Below are positions 17,235 through 25,970 of a stretch of 64,000 nt of DNA, in pieces. The translations under genes and the position numbers were made by a program. This DNA comes from JAAYDS01 sp012729155 (lineage in GTDB: Bacteria; Chloroflexota; Anaerolineae; UBA1429). Numbering within the stretch: position 1 is the first letter of the stretch; each line of letters starts with the position of its first letter. Where the stretch lies: NCBI GenBank assembly GCA_036774405.1, contig DAIPBO010000005.1, forward strand, positions 1 through 64,000. The letters run 5' to 3'. The notes below the pieces were generated by a model, which ran no database searches, was not told where the DNA came from, and saw only the letters and a program-made list of their open reading frames with translations.

Positions 17235-18938
17235 ATGGCAACATCACAAAAGCAGAAACAAACCAGCTCCTTACAACTGCCCGCCCTAACTTGCGAGACG
17301 GCACTGTATGCGCTGGCGCTAACCGCTGCTCTGGTCACACGGGTGGTCGGGTTGAGCCGCTTTGCGCTCACCGGACGTGAGCTCGAGGGCGCTGTCGCGG
17401 CATTGACCTGGGTGCGCGGCAATGCGCAGACTGGTCTTGCCTACAGTCCGTTGCAGTGGTTGCTGCAGGCGCCGTTAATGGCGTTCACGCGAGCCAGCGA
17501 GGTGACAGTGCGCCTGCCGGTCGCTCTGGCGAGCGTTGCCTTGATTCTGGTGATCTACGGCACGCGGCATGCTCTGGGGCGTGCACGTGCCCTGGTCCTG
17601 GCAGCGCTGGTGACGCTGAGCCCGACCCTGTTGCACTATGGGCGGCAGGCCGACGGCGCCTTTGTCAGCGCGGCCGCAGCGCTGGCCACTACGTTAGTGG
17701 TGCACCATGCCCGTCACACCGGCCAGGCGAGCGCCTGGCGCTGGGTGGCCGTGGCATTCGCTGTCGGGCTGTGCTCTGGCGCTGGCTTCTGGACCTGGTT
17801 GCTGGCTGCCCTGCTCGCCGGCACGGCAGCGATGTGGTTTTTCAAGTGGACGCCACAGCTTTACGTGTCCGGGCAGCCGCTGGACAGGCAACCGCTGCTC
17901 TGGTTCGGGGTGGCCTTTGTGGGCCTGAGCACCGCGCTGTTGACCCATCCTGCTGGCCTGGGGGCTACGCTCGAGCTCACGGGCGACTGGTTCGCCGGCT
18001 GGCGCTCGACCGAGCCCTGGTTTTGGCCGCTGCATGGGCTGGTGCTCTATGAGCCGCTGCTGTTGCTGCTGGGCGCGCTGGGCGGCGTGCACGCTTGGCG
18101 AGAGAGAGAAACCCTGGGGCTGTCTGCGCTGCTCTGGCTGGGCATTGCCTTGCTGGTGGCTCTACTGGGCCAACGCAGCCTCTATTGGTTGCCAGGTGTG
18201 GTGGCGCCTCTGGCGCTATTGGCTGCAGACGGCGCGCTGTGGCTGCTCCAAGTCTGGCGCCAGGGGCGCGGCCTTGAGGCGCATGTAGCGACCATTTGCC
18301 TGGTGGTCTTGTTGGCTTTTGGCGTGATGAACGTCCTCATGTATGCCCAGTCAAACCAGCGCGAGTTCGCCTGGTTGGCGGCGGGCGCCGTTCTGGTTTT
18401 GCTGGTGCTCTGGGCGGGCTTTTGGGCGTGGGAAGGGCGTGCTGCGGCCCTGGCTTCGGGCGCGTTGCTTCTGGCGGCCGTATTGGGCGCCATGACGGTT
18501 CGCATGGCCCTGGCGGTGGGTTATCAGACGGCCCGCGACCCTCGTGAGCCGCTGGTGTACGACTCGGTCGTTCTCTCGCCGCGGCAGATGGCAAAACTGC
18601 TCAGAGATAGCTCTTTGGTCGAGGCGGGCGATGGACGCACCCTCGACATTGTCTGGGCGCCAGAGCTCGATCTGGAGGCGCGCTGGTATCTGCGTGAGAT
18701 GCACGATGCGCATCCGCAGGATGCCGCCAACTGGCACGATGCCGAGGCGCTGTTTGTGTCGCCGGGGCAAGATACACTCGCGCCGGCGGGCTATGTGGGG
18801 CAGCACCTGGCTTGGCGCGCCGAGTGGGATGGAGAGGGGTTGCCTGCATCAGACTGGCTGCGTTGGCTGCTGCTCCGCGAGCCCGTGGGCTGGCAGAGCA
18901 CTGATGCCATCGCGCTGTGGTACCGCTTTGAGCGCTAG
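17235..18938 (+). CDS. Divergent GT39/Agl23-like membrane protein, acidic motif lost
   Basis: A 567-aa multi-pass membrane protein. Its first 130 residues align by eye with the N-terminus of the next gene (Agl23 type): TRVVGLSRFALTGRELEG against TRLWDLGTRPYDHDES, then the conserved arginines in TVRLPVAL and LLHYGRQAD. The invariant DE dipeptide and HGP tripeptide of the TIGR03663 family are not conserved here (ELEG and YSP-like residues instead), so catalytic activity is doubtful. The start is ATG 17235, two bases after the previous stop and inside an AT-rich patch. Located between the DUF2298 and Agl23-NHL genes, it may be a non-catalytic partner subunit. The family call is by resemblance and moderately certain. 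Confidence 0.72.
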   Translation: MATSQKQKQTSSLQLPALTCETALYALALTAALVTRVVGLSRFALTGRELEGAVAALTWVRGNAQTGLAYSPLQWLLQAPLMAFTRASEVTVRLPVALASVALILVIYGTRHALGRARALVLAALVTLSPTLLHYGRQADGAFVSAAAALATTLVVHHARHTGQASAWRWVAVAFAVGLCSGAGFWTWLLAALLAGTAAMWFFKWTPQLYVSGQPLDRQPLLWFGVAFVGLSTALLTHPAGLGATLELTGDWFAGWRSTEPWFWPLHGLVLYEPLLLLLGALGGVHAWRERETLGLSALLWLGIALLVALLGQRSLYWLPGVVAPLALLAADGALWLLQVWRQGRGLEAHVATICLVVLLAFGVMNVLMYAQSNQREFAWLAAGAVLVLLVLWAGFWAWEGRAAALASGALLLAAVLGAMTVRMALAVGYQTARDPREPLVYDSVVLSPRQMAKLLRDSSLVEAGDGRTLDIVWAPELDLEARWYLREMHDAHPQDAANWHDAEALFVSPGQDTLAPAGYVGQHLAWRAEWDGEGLPASDWLRWLLLREPVGWQSTDAIALWYRFER

Positions 18939-18948
18939 AGGGTAAGAG

Positions 18949-21900
18949 ATGACCTCGGATCAACCCAAAAGAACAGCATCACCTGCACACTGGCTCGATC
19001 GGCCCCTATGGGGCGCCATCACAGGGTGGCATCTCGCCTATGCCGTCATCGTGGTGTTCATCCTGTTCACCCGCCTGTGGGACCTGGGCACCCGCCCCTA
19101 TGACCATGACGAGAGCATTCATGCCTGGGAATCATGGAAGCTGATCACAGGCCAGGGATACCAGCACAGCCCGGTATACCATGGGCCGTTCTTGTACCAC
19201 TTTACGGCACTGCTCTTTGGGCTGTTCGGCGTGACGGACTATGTAGGGCGGTTGAGCCCGGCGCTGTCGGGTATCGTCATCACGCTGCTGCCGCTTTGCC
19301 TGACGCGTTGGCTTGGCAAGCGTGGTGTGCTGATGGCCACGCTTCTGATGGCCATCTCGCCTGTGATGATGCACCGTTCGCGCTTTTTGCGGCATGATCA
19401 GAACGCCATCATCTTCAACCTGGTCATGCTGATCGCCATCTTGAACTACCTTGACGCTCGCAAGGCCAAGCACCTCTATCTCTTTGCCGCTGCGCTCTCG
19501 CTGGGTTTGGCGGCCAAAGAAACTACCTTCATCACCTATGCGATCTTTGGCTCCTTTCTGTTTCTGCTCTACCTGGTGCAGGTTCGCCCCAAAGAGGCCA
19601 ACGGTTGGCTAGACTACCCCGTGGTTGACCTGATGGTGGTGATGGTAACGTTGTTGCTGCCCTTTGCAGCGGCGTTCCCCATACAGCTCTTGGGGCGTGA
19701 CCCTATCGACTATAGCGGCGCGGGGCTGGTCTTTTCGGGCATTGTGACGGGCGTGCTGCTGATGATCGGCGTGATCGCCGGGCTGTGGTGGGGAGGGCGG
19801 CGCTGGGGCATCTGCGCGGCGGTTTTCTGGGCCATCTTTCTACCGCTGTTCACCACGCTTTTCACCAATGGTCAGGGCATCGGCACGGGCGTGGTGGGGC
19901 AGTTGGGCTACTGGTTGGCGCAACACGGTGTACAGCGTGGCGGGCAGCCCTGGTACTATTATCTGGCGCTCTTTCCCCTTTACGAGTTCCTGCCCATTCT
20001 GCTGGGCCTGGGTGGCGCTATCTGGTTGTTGATACGCTGGTGGCGCCCTGTTGAGCGCGGCGACAAAGAGCAGGGTGTGGGCATGTCGGTGGAGGGTGAA
20101 CAGGCTGTAGAGGCGGCCTCGCAGCCCAAGGTGCTGTTGCCGCTGTTGCTCTACTGGGCGGTGTTGGCCCTGGTGATCTATAGCTGGGCTGGCGAAAAGA
20201 TGCCCTGGCTGATGCTCCATCTGGCCGTGCCACTACAGCTCTTTGCGGGCTGGGCGCTGGCCGAACTGCTGACCGACGACTGGCGCGCCATCGCCCGGCA
20301 GAAGGGAGTGTGGCTGCTCGCCCTGTTCCCAGCCTTTGGGCTGGCGTTGGGGCGCGTCGCCAGGGGCGGGCTGAGTCGTGGCACCTCGCTCGACGAGCTG
20401 GGGCGCAGCATGGCCTGGTTTGCAGCGCTGTTGGCCGCGCTGCTGCTGGCGGCGTTGATCGGCGCTTTGGTGCGCAGACTATCGGCGCGTCAGGTGGCGC
20501 GTATGGCCGGCACCAGTGCCGTGGTGGTGCTCATGGCGCTCACGGTGCGCTTTGCCTGGATGGCCACTTTTGTCAATGGAGACATGGCCAACGAGTTCCT
20601 GGTGTACGCGCAGGCTGCGCCCGACGTAGCGATCGTCAATCAGGAACTGCGCGACCTCTCCCATCGGCTGACAGGTGGGCTGCACCTGAAGGTGGCCTAT
20701 GATGATGAGTCCAGCTGGCCCTGGGTGTGGTATCTGCGTGATTTTGACCAGTCGACATTCTATGGCAAGGCGCCCGGGCAGCCCTTTGATGCCGATGCAG
20801 TCATTGTGGGCCCGGGCAACGAAGACGCCGTGAGGCCGCTGTTGGGTAACCGCTATTTCCGGCGCCAGTATCGTTTGATCTGGTGGCCGAACCAGAACTG
20901 GTACATGCGCTGGCAGAACGATGGCGAGGATCTGTGGACGCAGCTCAAGAACCCAGAACAGCGCAAGGCCCTATGGAAGGTGGTCTTTTACCGCGAGCAT
21001 GAGGCCCAGCTCGAGAGTTGGCCTTATGTGCATAACTTTGCCCTCTATGTGCGGCGCGATATCGCCCGCGAAATCTGGGACTTTGGCCCCGAGTCTCTCT
21101 CGGCGCTGGAGCCGATGCCCGGCGATGACTATGTCGAGACCTGGGTCGAGCGCCAGGCTGATCTGGTGATCGGTGGCCCTGGTGAGGCTCCCGGGCAATT
21201 GCTGGCGCCCAAGGGCCTCGCGGTAGACGCATATGGGCTGCTCTACGTGGCCGATAGCCGCCACCATCGCATCCAGGTATTCGACGCGCTTGGCAACCCT
21301 GTGCGGCAGTGGGGCTATGAGGGTAGCGCGCCAGGGCAACTCAGCGAGCCCTGGGGCGTGGCCGTGGCGCCCGATGGCACCGTCTATGTGGCCGACACTT
21401 GGAACCACCGCATTCAGGCTTTCACGCCCGAGGGCGTATACCTGCGCTCTTGGGGGCGCTTTGGCGAGGCCGCCAATGCCCAGGGGCCTGACTCGTTTCT
21501 CTATGGCCCGCGGGCGGTGGTTTGTGATGCCGAAGGCAACCTGTGGGTGGCTGATACGGGCAACAAGCGCATCGTCAAGTTTGACCCCCAGGGAGTTGTG
21601 CTGGGCGCCGTTGGCGGTGCGGGCACCGCAGACGGACGTTTGAGCGAACCTGTGGGCATTGCCCTCGACGGTATGGGCAACCTGTATGTGGCTGACACCT
21701 GGAATCAGCGCGTGCAGGTGTTTGCGCCCGATCTGATGTGGGTCGAGAGTTGGCCGGTCTATAGCTGGTGGGGCCAGTCAGTGGTCAACAAGCCCTATCT
21801 GGCGGTCGATGCCTCAGGCAACGTTTTCCTCACCGACCCAGAGGGATATCGTGTGCTCAAGTTCAGCAACGATGGCGAGCTATTGTCGAGTTGGGGGCAG

Positions 21901-22014
21901 TTTGGCGTGGATGATAGCAGCATGAACCTGCCGACGGGCATCGCCATCGATGCGCAGAGTCGCATCTATGTAGCAGATTCGGAGAACCACCGGGTGCTGC
22001 GCTATGCACCCTGA
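18949..22014 (+). CDS. Agl23-type (TIGR03663) membrane protein fused to an NHL propeller
   Basis: A 1021-aa protein. Residues 1 to about 590 are a GT39-like multi-pass region with the TIGR03663 invariants: the DHDE acidic motif (52-55), HGP (78-80), and conserved arginines in GRLSPAL and HRSRFLRHD. The family is called flippase activity-associated protein Agl23 and is known to co-occur with DUF2298 proteins. After a soluble linker, residues from about 740 to 1021 form some six NHL repeats (GLAVDAYGLLYVADSRHHRI, VYVADTWNHRIQ, LYVADTWNQRVQ and so on), a beta-propeller expected to lie outside the cytoplasm and bind partner or glycan. ATG 18949 has a purine-rich GAGGGTAAGAG just upstream. It overlaps the next gene by 11 nt. 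Confidence 0.88.
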   Translation: MTSDQPKRTASPAHWLDRPLWGAITGWHLAYAVIVVFILFTRLWDLGTRPYDHDESIHAWESWKLITGQGYQHSPVYHGPFLYHFTALLFGLFGVTDYVGRLSPALSGIVITLLPLCLTRWLGKRGVLMATLLMAISPVMMHRSRFLRHDQNAIIFNLVMLIAILNYLDARKAKHLYLFAAALSLGLAAKETTFITYAIFGSFLFLLYLVQVRPKEANGWLDYPVVDLMVVMVTLLLPFAAAFPIQLLGRDPIDYSGAGLVFSGIVTGVLLMIGVIAGLWWGGRRWGICAAVFWAIFLPLFTTLFTNGQGIGTGVVGQLGYWLAQHGVQRGGQPWYYYLALFPLYEFLPILLGLGGAIWLLIRWWRPVERGDKEQGVGMSVEGEQAVEAASQPKVLLPLLLYWAVLALVIYSWAGEKMPWLMLHLAVPLQLFAGWALAELLTDDWRAIARQKGVWLLALFPAFGLALGRVARGGLSRGTSLDELGRSMAWFAALLAALLLAALIGALVRRLSARQVARMAGTSAVVVLMALTVRFAWMATFVNGDMANEFLVYAQAAPDVAIVNQELRDLSHRLTGGLHLKVAYDDESSWPWVWYLRDFDQSTFYGKAPGQPFDADAVIVGPGNEDAVRPLLGNRYFRRQYRLIWWPNQNWYMRWQNDGEDLWTQLKNPEQRKALWKVVFYREHEAQLESWPYVHNFALYVRRDIAREIWDFGPESLSALEPMPGDDYVETWVERQADLVIGGPGEAPGQLLAPKGLAVDAYGLLYVADSRHHRIQVFDALGNPVRQWGYEGSAPGQLSEPWGVAVAPDGTVYVADTWNHRIQAFTPEGVYLRSWGRFGEAANAQGPDSFLYGPRAVVCDAEGNLWVADTGNKRIVKFDPQGVVLGAVGGAGTADGRLSEPVGIALDGMGNLYVADTWNQRVQVFAPDLMWVESWPVYSWWGQSVVNKPYLAVDASGNVFLTDPEGYRVLKFSNDGELLSSWGQFGVDDSSMNLPTGIAIDAQSRIYVADSENHRVLRYAP

Positions 22015-22672
22015 CCGTCTCTCCAACGTGTCTGCCATCCTGTTCGATCTCGATGGTACACTGGTGCGGCCTACGATCGATTTTGGCGAGCTCAACGAGG
22101 CCGTGATGACGGTGATCGCTCAGCACGGCGCCCGCGATGCATTGACGCGACGCATGCCGGCGCTCGAGGCACTGGCAATAGCGGCCGCCTGGCTCCGCGA
22201 GCACGATCTGCCCGGGGCCGATGAGCTCATGCTCGATGGCACACAGCGGGTGCTCGCCATCGAGATGCAGGCTGCCGATGCGGCCTTGCCGTTCGAGGGT
22301 GTAGCCGATATGCTGCTGGGGTTGCGTGATAGAAGGGTCCAGAGCGCCATCGTGACCCGCAACAATCGTGCTGCCGCTGAGCGGATTTTGGAGCGCGGCG
22401 AACTGGTGTATGATGTATTGCTGGCTCGTGAAGATGTGGCCCAGGTCAAGCCGGCGCCTGGCCATCTTAGAGCCGCTCTGCGCGCCTTGGGAGTCGCCCC
22501 CGGTAATGCACTCATGTGCGGTGACCATGTTATGGACATGGAGGCGGGCGCACGTGCCGGCGTTGGCGCAGTGGGGGTGTTGAGTGGGGCCTCGGGCCGC
22601 GACGAGTTGTTGGCGGCTGGCGCTCTACTGGTGTTGGAGCGCATCACCGACTTGACCGAGTATCTGGACTGA
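22004..22672 (+). CDS. HAD-superfamily hydrolase (phosphoglycolate phosphatase-like)
   Basis: A 222-aa haloacid-dehalogenase-type phosphatase. Motif I is FDLDGTL (around residues 14-20), with the nucleophile Asp; motif II is VTRNN, motif III the KPAPG lysine and motif IV CGDHVMDMEAGARAG. The helical cap inserted after motif I marks it as subclass I, like Gph/PGP. ATG 22004 lies within the end of the preceding gene; GTG 22028 is an alternative start giving a shorter N-terminus closer to the family. Probable role: dephosphorylation of a small phosphorylated metabolite, substrate unknown. It heads a run of housekeeping-type genes with very short spacings. Confidence 0.85.
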   Translation: MHPDRLSNVSAILFDLDGTLVRPTIDFGELNEAVMTVIAQHGARDALTRRMPALEALAIAAAWLREHDLPGADELMLDGTQRVLAIEMQAADAALPFEGVADMLLGLRDRRVQSAIVTRNNRAAAERILERGELVYDVLLAREDVAQVKPAPGHLRAALRALGVAPGNALMCGDHVMDMEAGARAGVGAVGVLSGASGRDELLAAGALLVLERITDLTEYLD

Positions 22673-22677
22673 GGAGC

Positions 22678-23292
22678 ATGGTCATTGTGGAGCCCGAAGA
22701 CGGGGAAGATTCTGACTGTCGTGTGACGCTGCTCGATCGACGGCGCGTCTATGATGGCTTTTTCAAGCTTGACCTGATTACTCACCGCTTTCGCCAGCGC
22801 AGTGGCGCTCTAAGCGAGCCTCTAGAGCGGATTGTGTTCGAACGGGGTGATGCTGTAGCGGTATTGCCCTACGATGCCGCTCGTGGTTGTATTGTTCTGG
22901 TGCGCCAGTTTCGCCTGCCAGCGTACCTGCGTGAGGGCGAGGGCTGGTTGTGGGAGGTCATCGCCGGCAGCGTCGATGGCGGCCGGACTCCCGAGGCAGT
23001 GGCCTTGGCCGAGGCGTACGAGGAGGCCGGCCTCTCTCTGCCTGCCGTGCACCCTGTGACGACCTGCTTTTCTAGCTGCGGCGCCCTCACCGAGCGCATC
23101 CACGTGTATGTGGCCCCGTATGATGACAGCTGTCGCACTGCCCCGGGCGGCGGCCTGCCGCATGAGGGTGAGGATATCCAAGTGCACGAGGTGACGTGGC
23201 AAGAGGCCCTCGCCATGCTCGAGCGCGGCGAGATCCGTGATGCCAAGACGATCATTGCGCTGCAGTATCTCGCCCTGAGGCCACCGTGGTAG
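22678..23292 (+). CDS. Nudix hydrolase, ADP-ribose pyrophosphatase-like
   Basis: A 204-aa Nudix protein with the N-terminal beta domain and VRQFRLPA segment typical of ADP-ribose/GDP-mannose pyrophosphatases. The Nudix box is at about residues 95-117 and is unusual: GSVDGGR-TPE...AEAYEEAGL has Arg at the position of the first Glu and Ala at the position of the usual Arg, while the metal-binding EE pair and the Glu before it are kept. ATG 22678 is preceded by GAGGAG overlapping the previous stop. It overlaps the CCA-enzyme gene by 7 nt. Hydrolysis of a nucleoside diphosphate derivative is expected; the substrate is uncertain given the altered box. Confidence 0.85.
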   Translation: MVIVEPEDGEDSDCRVTLLDRRRVYDGFFKLDLITHRFRQRSGALSEPLERIVFERGDAVAVLPYDAARGCIVLVRQFRLPAYLREGEGWLWEVIAGSVDGGRTPEAVALAEAYEEAGLSLPAVHPVTTCFSSCGALTERIHVYVAPYDDSCRTAPGGGLPHEGEDIQVHEVTWQEALAMLERGEIRDAKTIIALQYLALRPPW

Positions 23293-24644
23293 AGCCAGCA
23301 CAACGCCTGGCCCAGCGGCTACGGGCCGATGCCACCTGGGCGACCGTGTTGGGTGCCATTGGCGCCAACGGCCCCACGGTCTACGTGGTGGGCGGCACCG
23401 TGAGAGATCTGCTGCTGGGCCGCAAGAGCAACGACTTTGACCTTGCCATCGATGGCCCTGCCATTCCCTTCGCACGGAGGTTGGCTGACGCTCTTGGCGC
23501 CGCCTTTTACCCCATGGACACAGAGCGCGATGTGGCGCGTGTGCTGTTGGGCCCGCCTTCTGATGGCCGCCATGTCGACGTAGCAGGGCTGCGCGCCAAA
23601 GGCATCCTGGCAGATCTCAGGGCGCGTGATTTCACCGTCAACGCCATCGCGCTGCTTCCCGGCGACGAGGCGGTGTTGCTCGACCCAACCGGCGGTCTGA
23701 ACGACCTCGAAGCCTGTATGCTGCGTATGGCGGCTCCACACGCCTTTGTCGACGATCCTCTGCGGACCCTGCGCCTGGCGCGTTTGCGCACGCTGCTGTC
23801 GTTCGACGTCGACGACGAAACCGAGCAAGCAGCCTGTTGGGCTGCTCCTCGCTTGGCCAGTGTAACCGCTGAGCGGGTGCGCGACGAGCTACTGGCCCTG
23901 CTTGCCCTGCCCACGGCAGTCGATGGACTGGCCTATGCCATCGAATTGGGTCTTCTGACGACGCTCTTGCCGGTCCCCGCGTGCAGCCTGATGGTGGCTC
24001 TCCCCGCCATGCACCGCGTGATCGAATGGCAGGAAGCGGTACTGGCGGGGCAGGGGCCTCGGGCGTTGGCGCCATTTGCCGAGCAGCTGGCAGCACACTG
24101 GCGCGAGCCTCTGGCGATGAACCGTTCGCGAGGCCTGATTCTGCGTACAGCGCTGTTGGCCAGTTTGTGCGGCTCGATGCCAGCCGCGAGAGCACTGATC
24201 GGCGACCTGTGCCTCAGCCGACGCGAGGCTCAGCATGCTACAGGTGCATTGCAGGGCGCGATGATGCTCCGCGCCCATCCATCGTGTAATGATGTGGCCA
24301 TCCATCGCTATTTCCGCCGATTGCGTGCCGCGGGCGTCGATGGCGCAGTGCTGGCGTTGGCAGAGGATTCGGCAGGCCGAGCGGCTCTAGCCGCGCGGGC
24401 TGCCTTGGAGGGCTGGTTCTTGCGGCACCAGCAGGTGGTGGCGCCACCCAGCCTCATCGACGGCGAGGCGGTGATCAAGCATCTTGGAGTTAACCCAGGG
24501 CCACTGGTAGGGCGACTGCTTGATGCCGTTCGTGAGGCTCAGGTGGCTGGTATGGTCACGACAGAAGCGCAGGCATTGAGGTTTGCCGCCAGTGTCCTGG
24601 CGCCTACAGATGCCCAGGCTACTACGGGCAAAGGAGACGTGTGA
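23286..24644 (+). CDS. cca: CCA tRNA nucleotidyltransferase / poly(A) polymerase family
   Basis: A 452-aa class II nucleotidyltransferase that adds or repairs tRNA 3' CCA ends. The signature GGTVRDLLLGRKSNDFDLA (36-54) contains the catalytic Asp pair of the DFD motif; motif B is RDFTVNA, followed by LDPTGGLNDL and the DDPLRTLRLARLRTLL motif. No HD phosphohydrolase domain was recognised in the C-terminal half, which is alpha-helical and divergent. The GTG start at 23286 overlaps the Nudix gene end. Whether it adds CC, A or the full CCA cannot be told from one gene, since some bacteria split the job between two enzymes. Confidence 0.88.
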   Translation: MVEPAQRLAQRLRADATWATVLGAIGANGPTVYVVGGTVRDLLLGRKSNDFDLAIDGPAIPFARRLADALGAAFYPMDTERDVARVLLGPPSDGRHVDVAGLRAKGILADLRARDFTVNAIALLPGDEAVLLDPTGGLNDLEACMLRMAAPHAFVDDPLRTLRLARLRTLLSFDVDDETEQAACWAAPRLASVTAERVRDELLALLALPTAVDGLAYAIELGLLTTLLPVPACSLMVALPAMHRVIEWQEAVLAGQGPRALAPFAEQLAAHWREPLAMNRSRGLILRTALLASLCGSMPAARALIGDLCLSRREAQHATGALQGAMMLRAHPSCNDVAIHRYFRRLRAAGVDGAVLALAEDSAGRAALAARAALEGWFLRHQQVVAPPSLIDGEAVIKHLGVNPGPLVGRLLDAVREAQVAGMVTTEAQALRFAASVLAPTDAQATTGKGDV

Positions 24645-25969
24645 TGATCTTGTGGGAGGGGCTGCTCATCCTGGTCATGATCGGCCTCAACGCTCTGTTT
24701 GCACTGAGCGAGTATGCCATCGTGTCGTCGCGCAGGCAGCGGCTCGAGACGAGGCTGGACGATGGCGATCAGGGGGCGCGGGCGGCCCTCAAGCTGGTAG
24801 ACGGCATTGAAGAGTTCATCTATGCCGTGCAGGTGGGCACCACCATCGTCGGCATCTTTGCAGGTGCGCTGGGCGGTGAGTCGCTCAAGACGGCACTCGC
24901 CTCCTTTCTGGTCAGCGTGGGTCTGTCAGCTTCTGTAGCTGGCTCGTTGGCTCTGCTGTTGGTGGTGGCCGCTATCACCTACTTTACGCTGGTGTTGGGC
25001 GAGCTGGTGCCCAAACGCATCGCACTTAACGATCCCGAGCGCACTGCGAGCCGTGTGGCGCGGCTGATGGGCCTCTTGTCCAGATTGCTGCGGCCGGCCG
25101 TCAAGCTGGTCGGTGGATCGACCAATCTCACGCTAAAGATGCTGGGCGTGACGCCGCCTACCGATCCGAGCATCACTGAAGAAGAGATCCGTGCGTTGGT
25201 GCGGCAGGGCACCGAAGAGGGCGTCATCGCCGAGTCTGAGCAGGATATGGTCGAGGGCATCTTTCAGCTCAACGATCGCCTTGCAAGCGCGCTGATGACC
25301 GCGAGGCCCGACATCGAATGGCTCGATATCGAGTCACCGCCTGACGAGCTGCGCCAGCAGATCATCGCCAGCCCCTATTCGCGCTTCCCTGTAGCGCGCG
25401 GCAGCCTCGACGAACTGATCGGTGAGGTCAGCGCCAAAGACCTACTGTTGCGTGAATGGAGCGACGAGGAGTTCGATCTTTTGGCCAGCGTGCGCCCCTC
25501 TCTCTTTGTACCCGAGATCATGCCGGCGGTGAGCGTCCTCGAGGCCCTGAGACAGTCTGGCACGCAGATGGCGGTCGTGATCGATGAGTATGGCAGTGTA
25601 GTGGGGGTGCTGACGCTGACGGATATCCTCGAAGAGATCGTGGGAGACATTCCGGCGCCCGAGGATGAAAGCGAACCCCAGGCAGTCCAGCGTGAGGATG
25701 GCTCTTGGCTCATCGACGGCCTGCTGCCCATCGACGATTTTTGCCGGGCGCTGGATGTGGATGTGCTGCCCGGACAGGAGCAGGGCGTCTATCAGACCAT
25801 CGGTGGCTTTGTGGTGATGAGCCTGGGGCGCGTGCCCACGGCCACCGATAGTTTCGAGTGGCTCGGCTGGCGCTTTGAGGTGATGGACATGGATGGACCG
25901 CGGGTCGACAAGATTCTCGTGGAGCGCATTCCCGAGGTCACCAGCGATCAGGCAGAGGATTTTGAGTAA
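24644..25969 (+). CDS. CNNM/CorC-HlyC family transporter (DUF21-CBS-CorC_HlyC)
   Basis: A 441-aa membrane protein with an N-terminal DUF21/CNNM transmembrane domain (about residues 1-190, including GTTIVGIFAGALGGESL and LGELVPKRIA), two CBS domains (about 205-330, with MTARPDIEWLD and the VIDEYGSVVGVLTLTDILEEIVGDI segment) and a C-terminal CorC_HlyC domain (WLIDGLLPIDDF onward). The family exports or regulates Mg2+ and other divalent cations. Start ATG 24644 overlaps the previous stop (TGATG) and follows AAGGAG at 24631-24636; GTG 24641 would leave too little spacing. Confidence 0.92.
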   Translation: MILWEGLLILVMIGLNALFALSEYAIVSSRRQRLETRLDDGDQGARAALKLVDGIEEFIYAVQVGTTIVGIFAGALGGESLKTALASFLVSVGLSASVAGSLALLLVVAAITYFTLVLGELVPKRIALNDPERTASRVARLMGLLSRLLRPAVKLVGGSTNLTLKMLGVTPPTDPSITEEEIRALVRQGTEEGVIAESEQDMVEGIFQLNDRLASALMTARPDIEWLDIESPPDELRQQIIASPYSRFPVARGSLDELIGEVSAKDLLLREWSDEEFDLLASVRPSLFVPEIMPAVSVLEALRQSGTQMAVVIDEYGSVVGVLTLTDILEEIVGDIPAPEDESEPQAVQREDGSWLIDGLLPIDDFCRALDVDVLPGQEQGVYQTIGGFVVMSLGRVPTATDSFEWLGWRFEVMDMDGPRVDKILVERIPEVTSDQAEDFE

Positions 25970-25970
25970 C

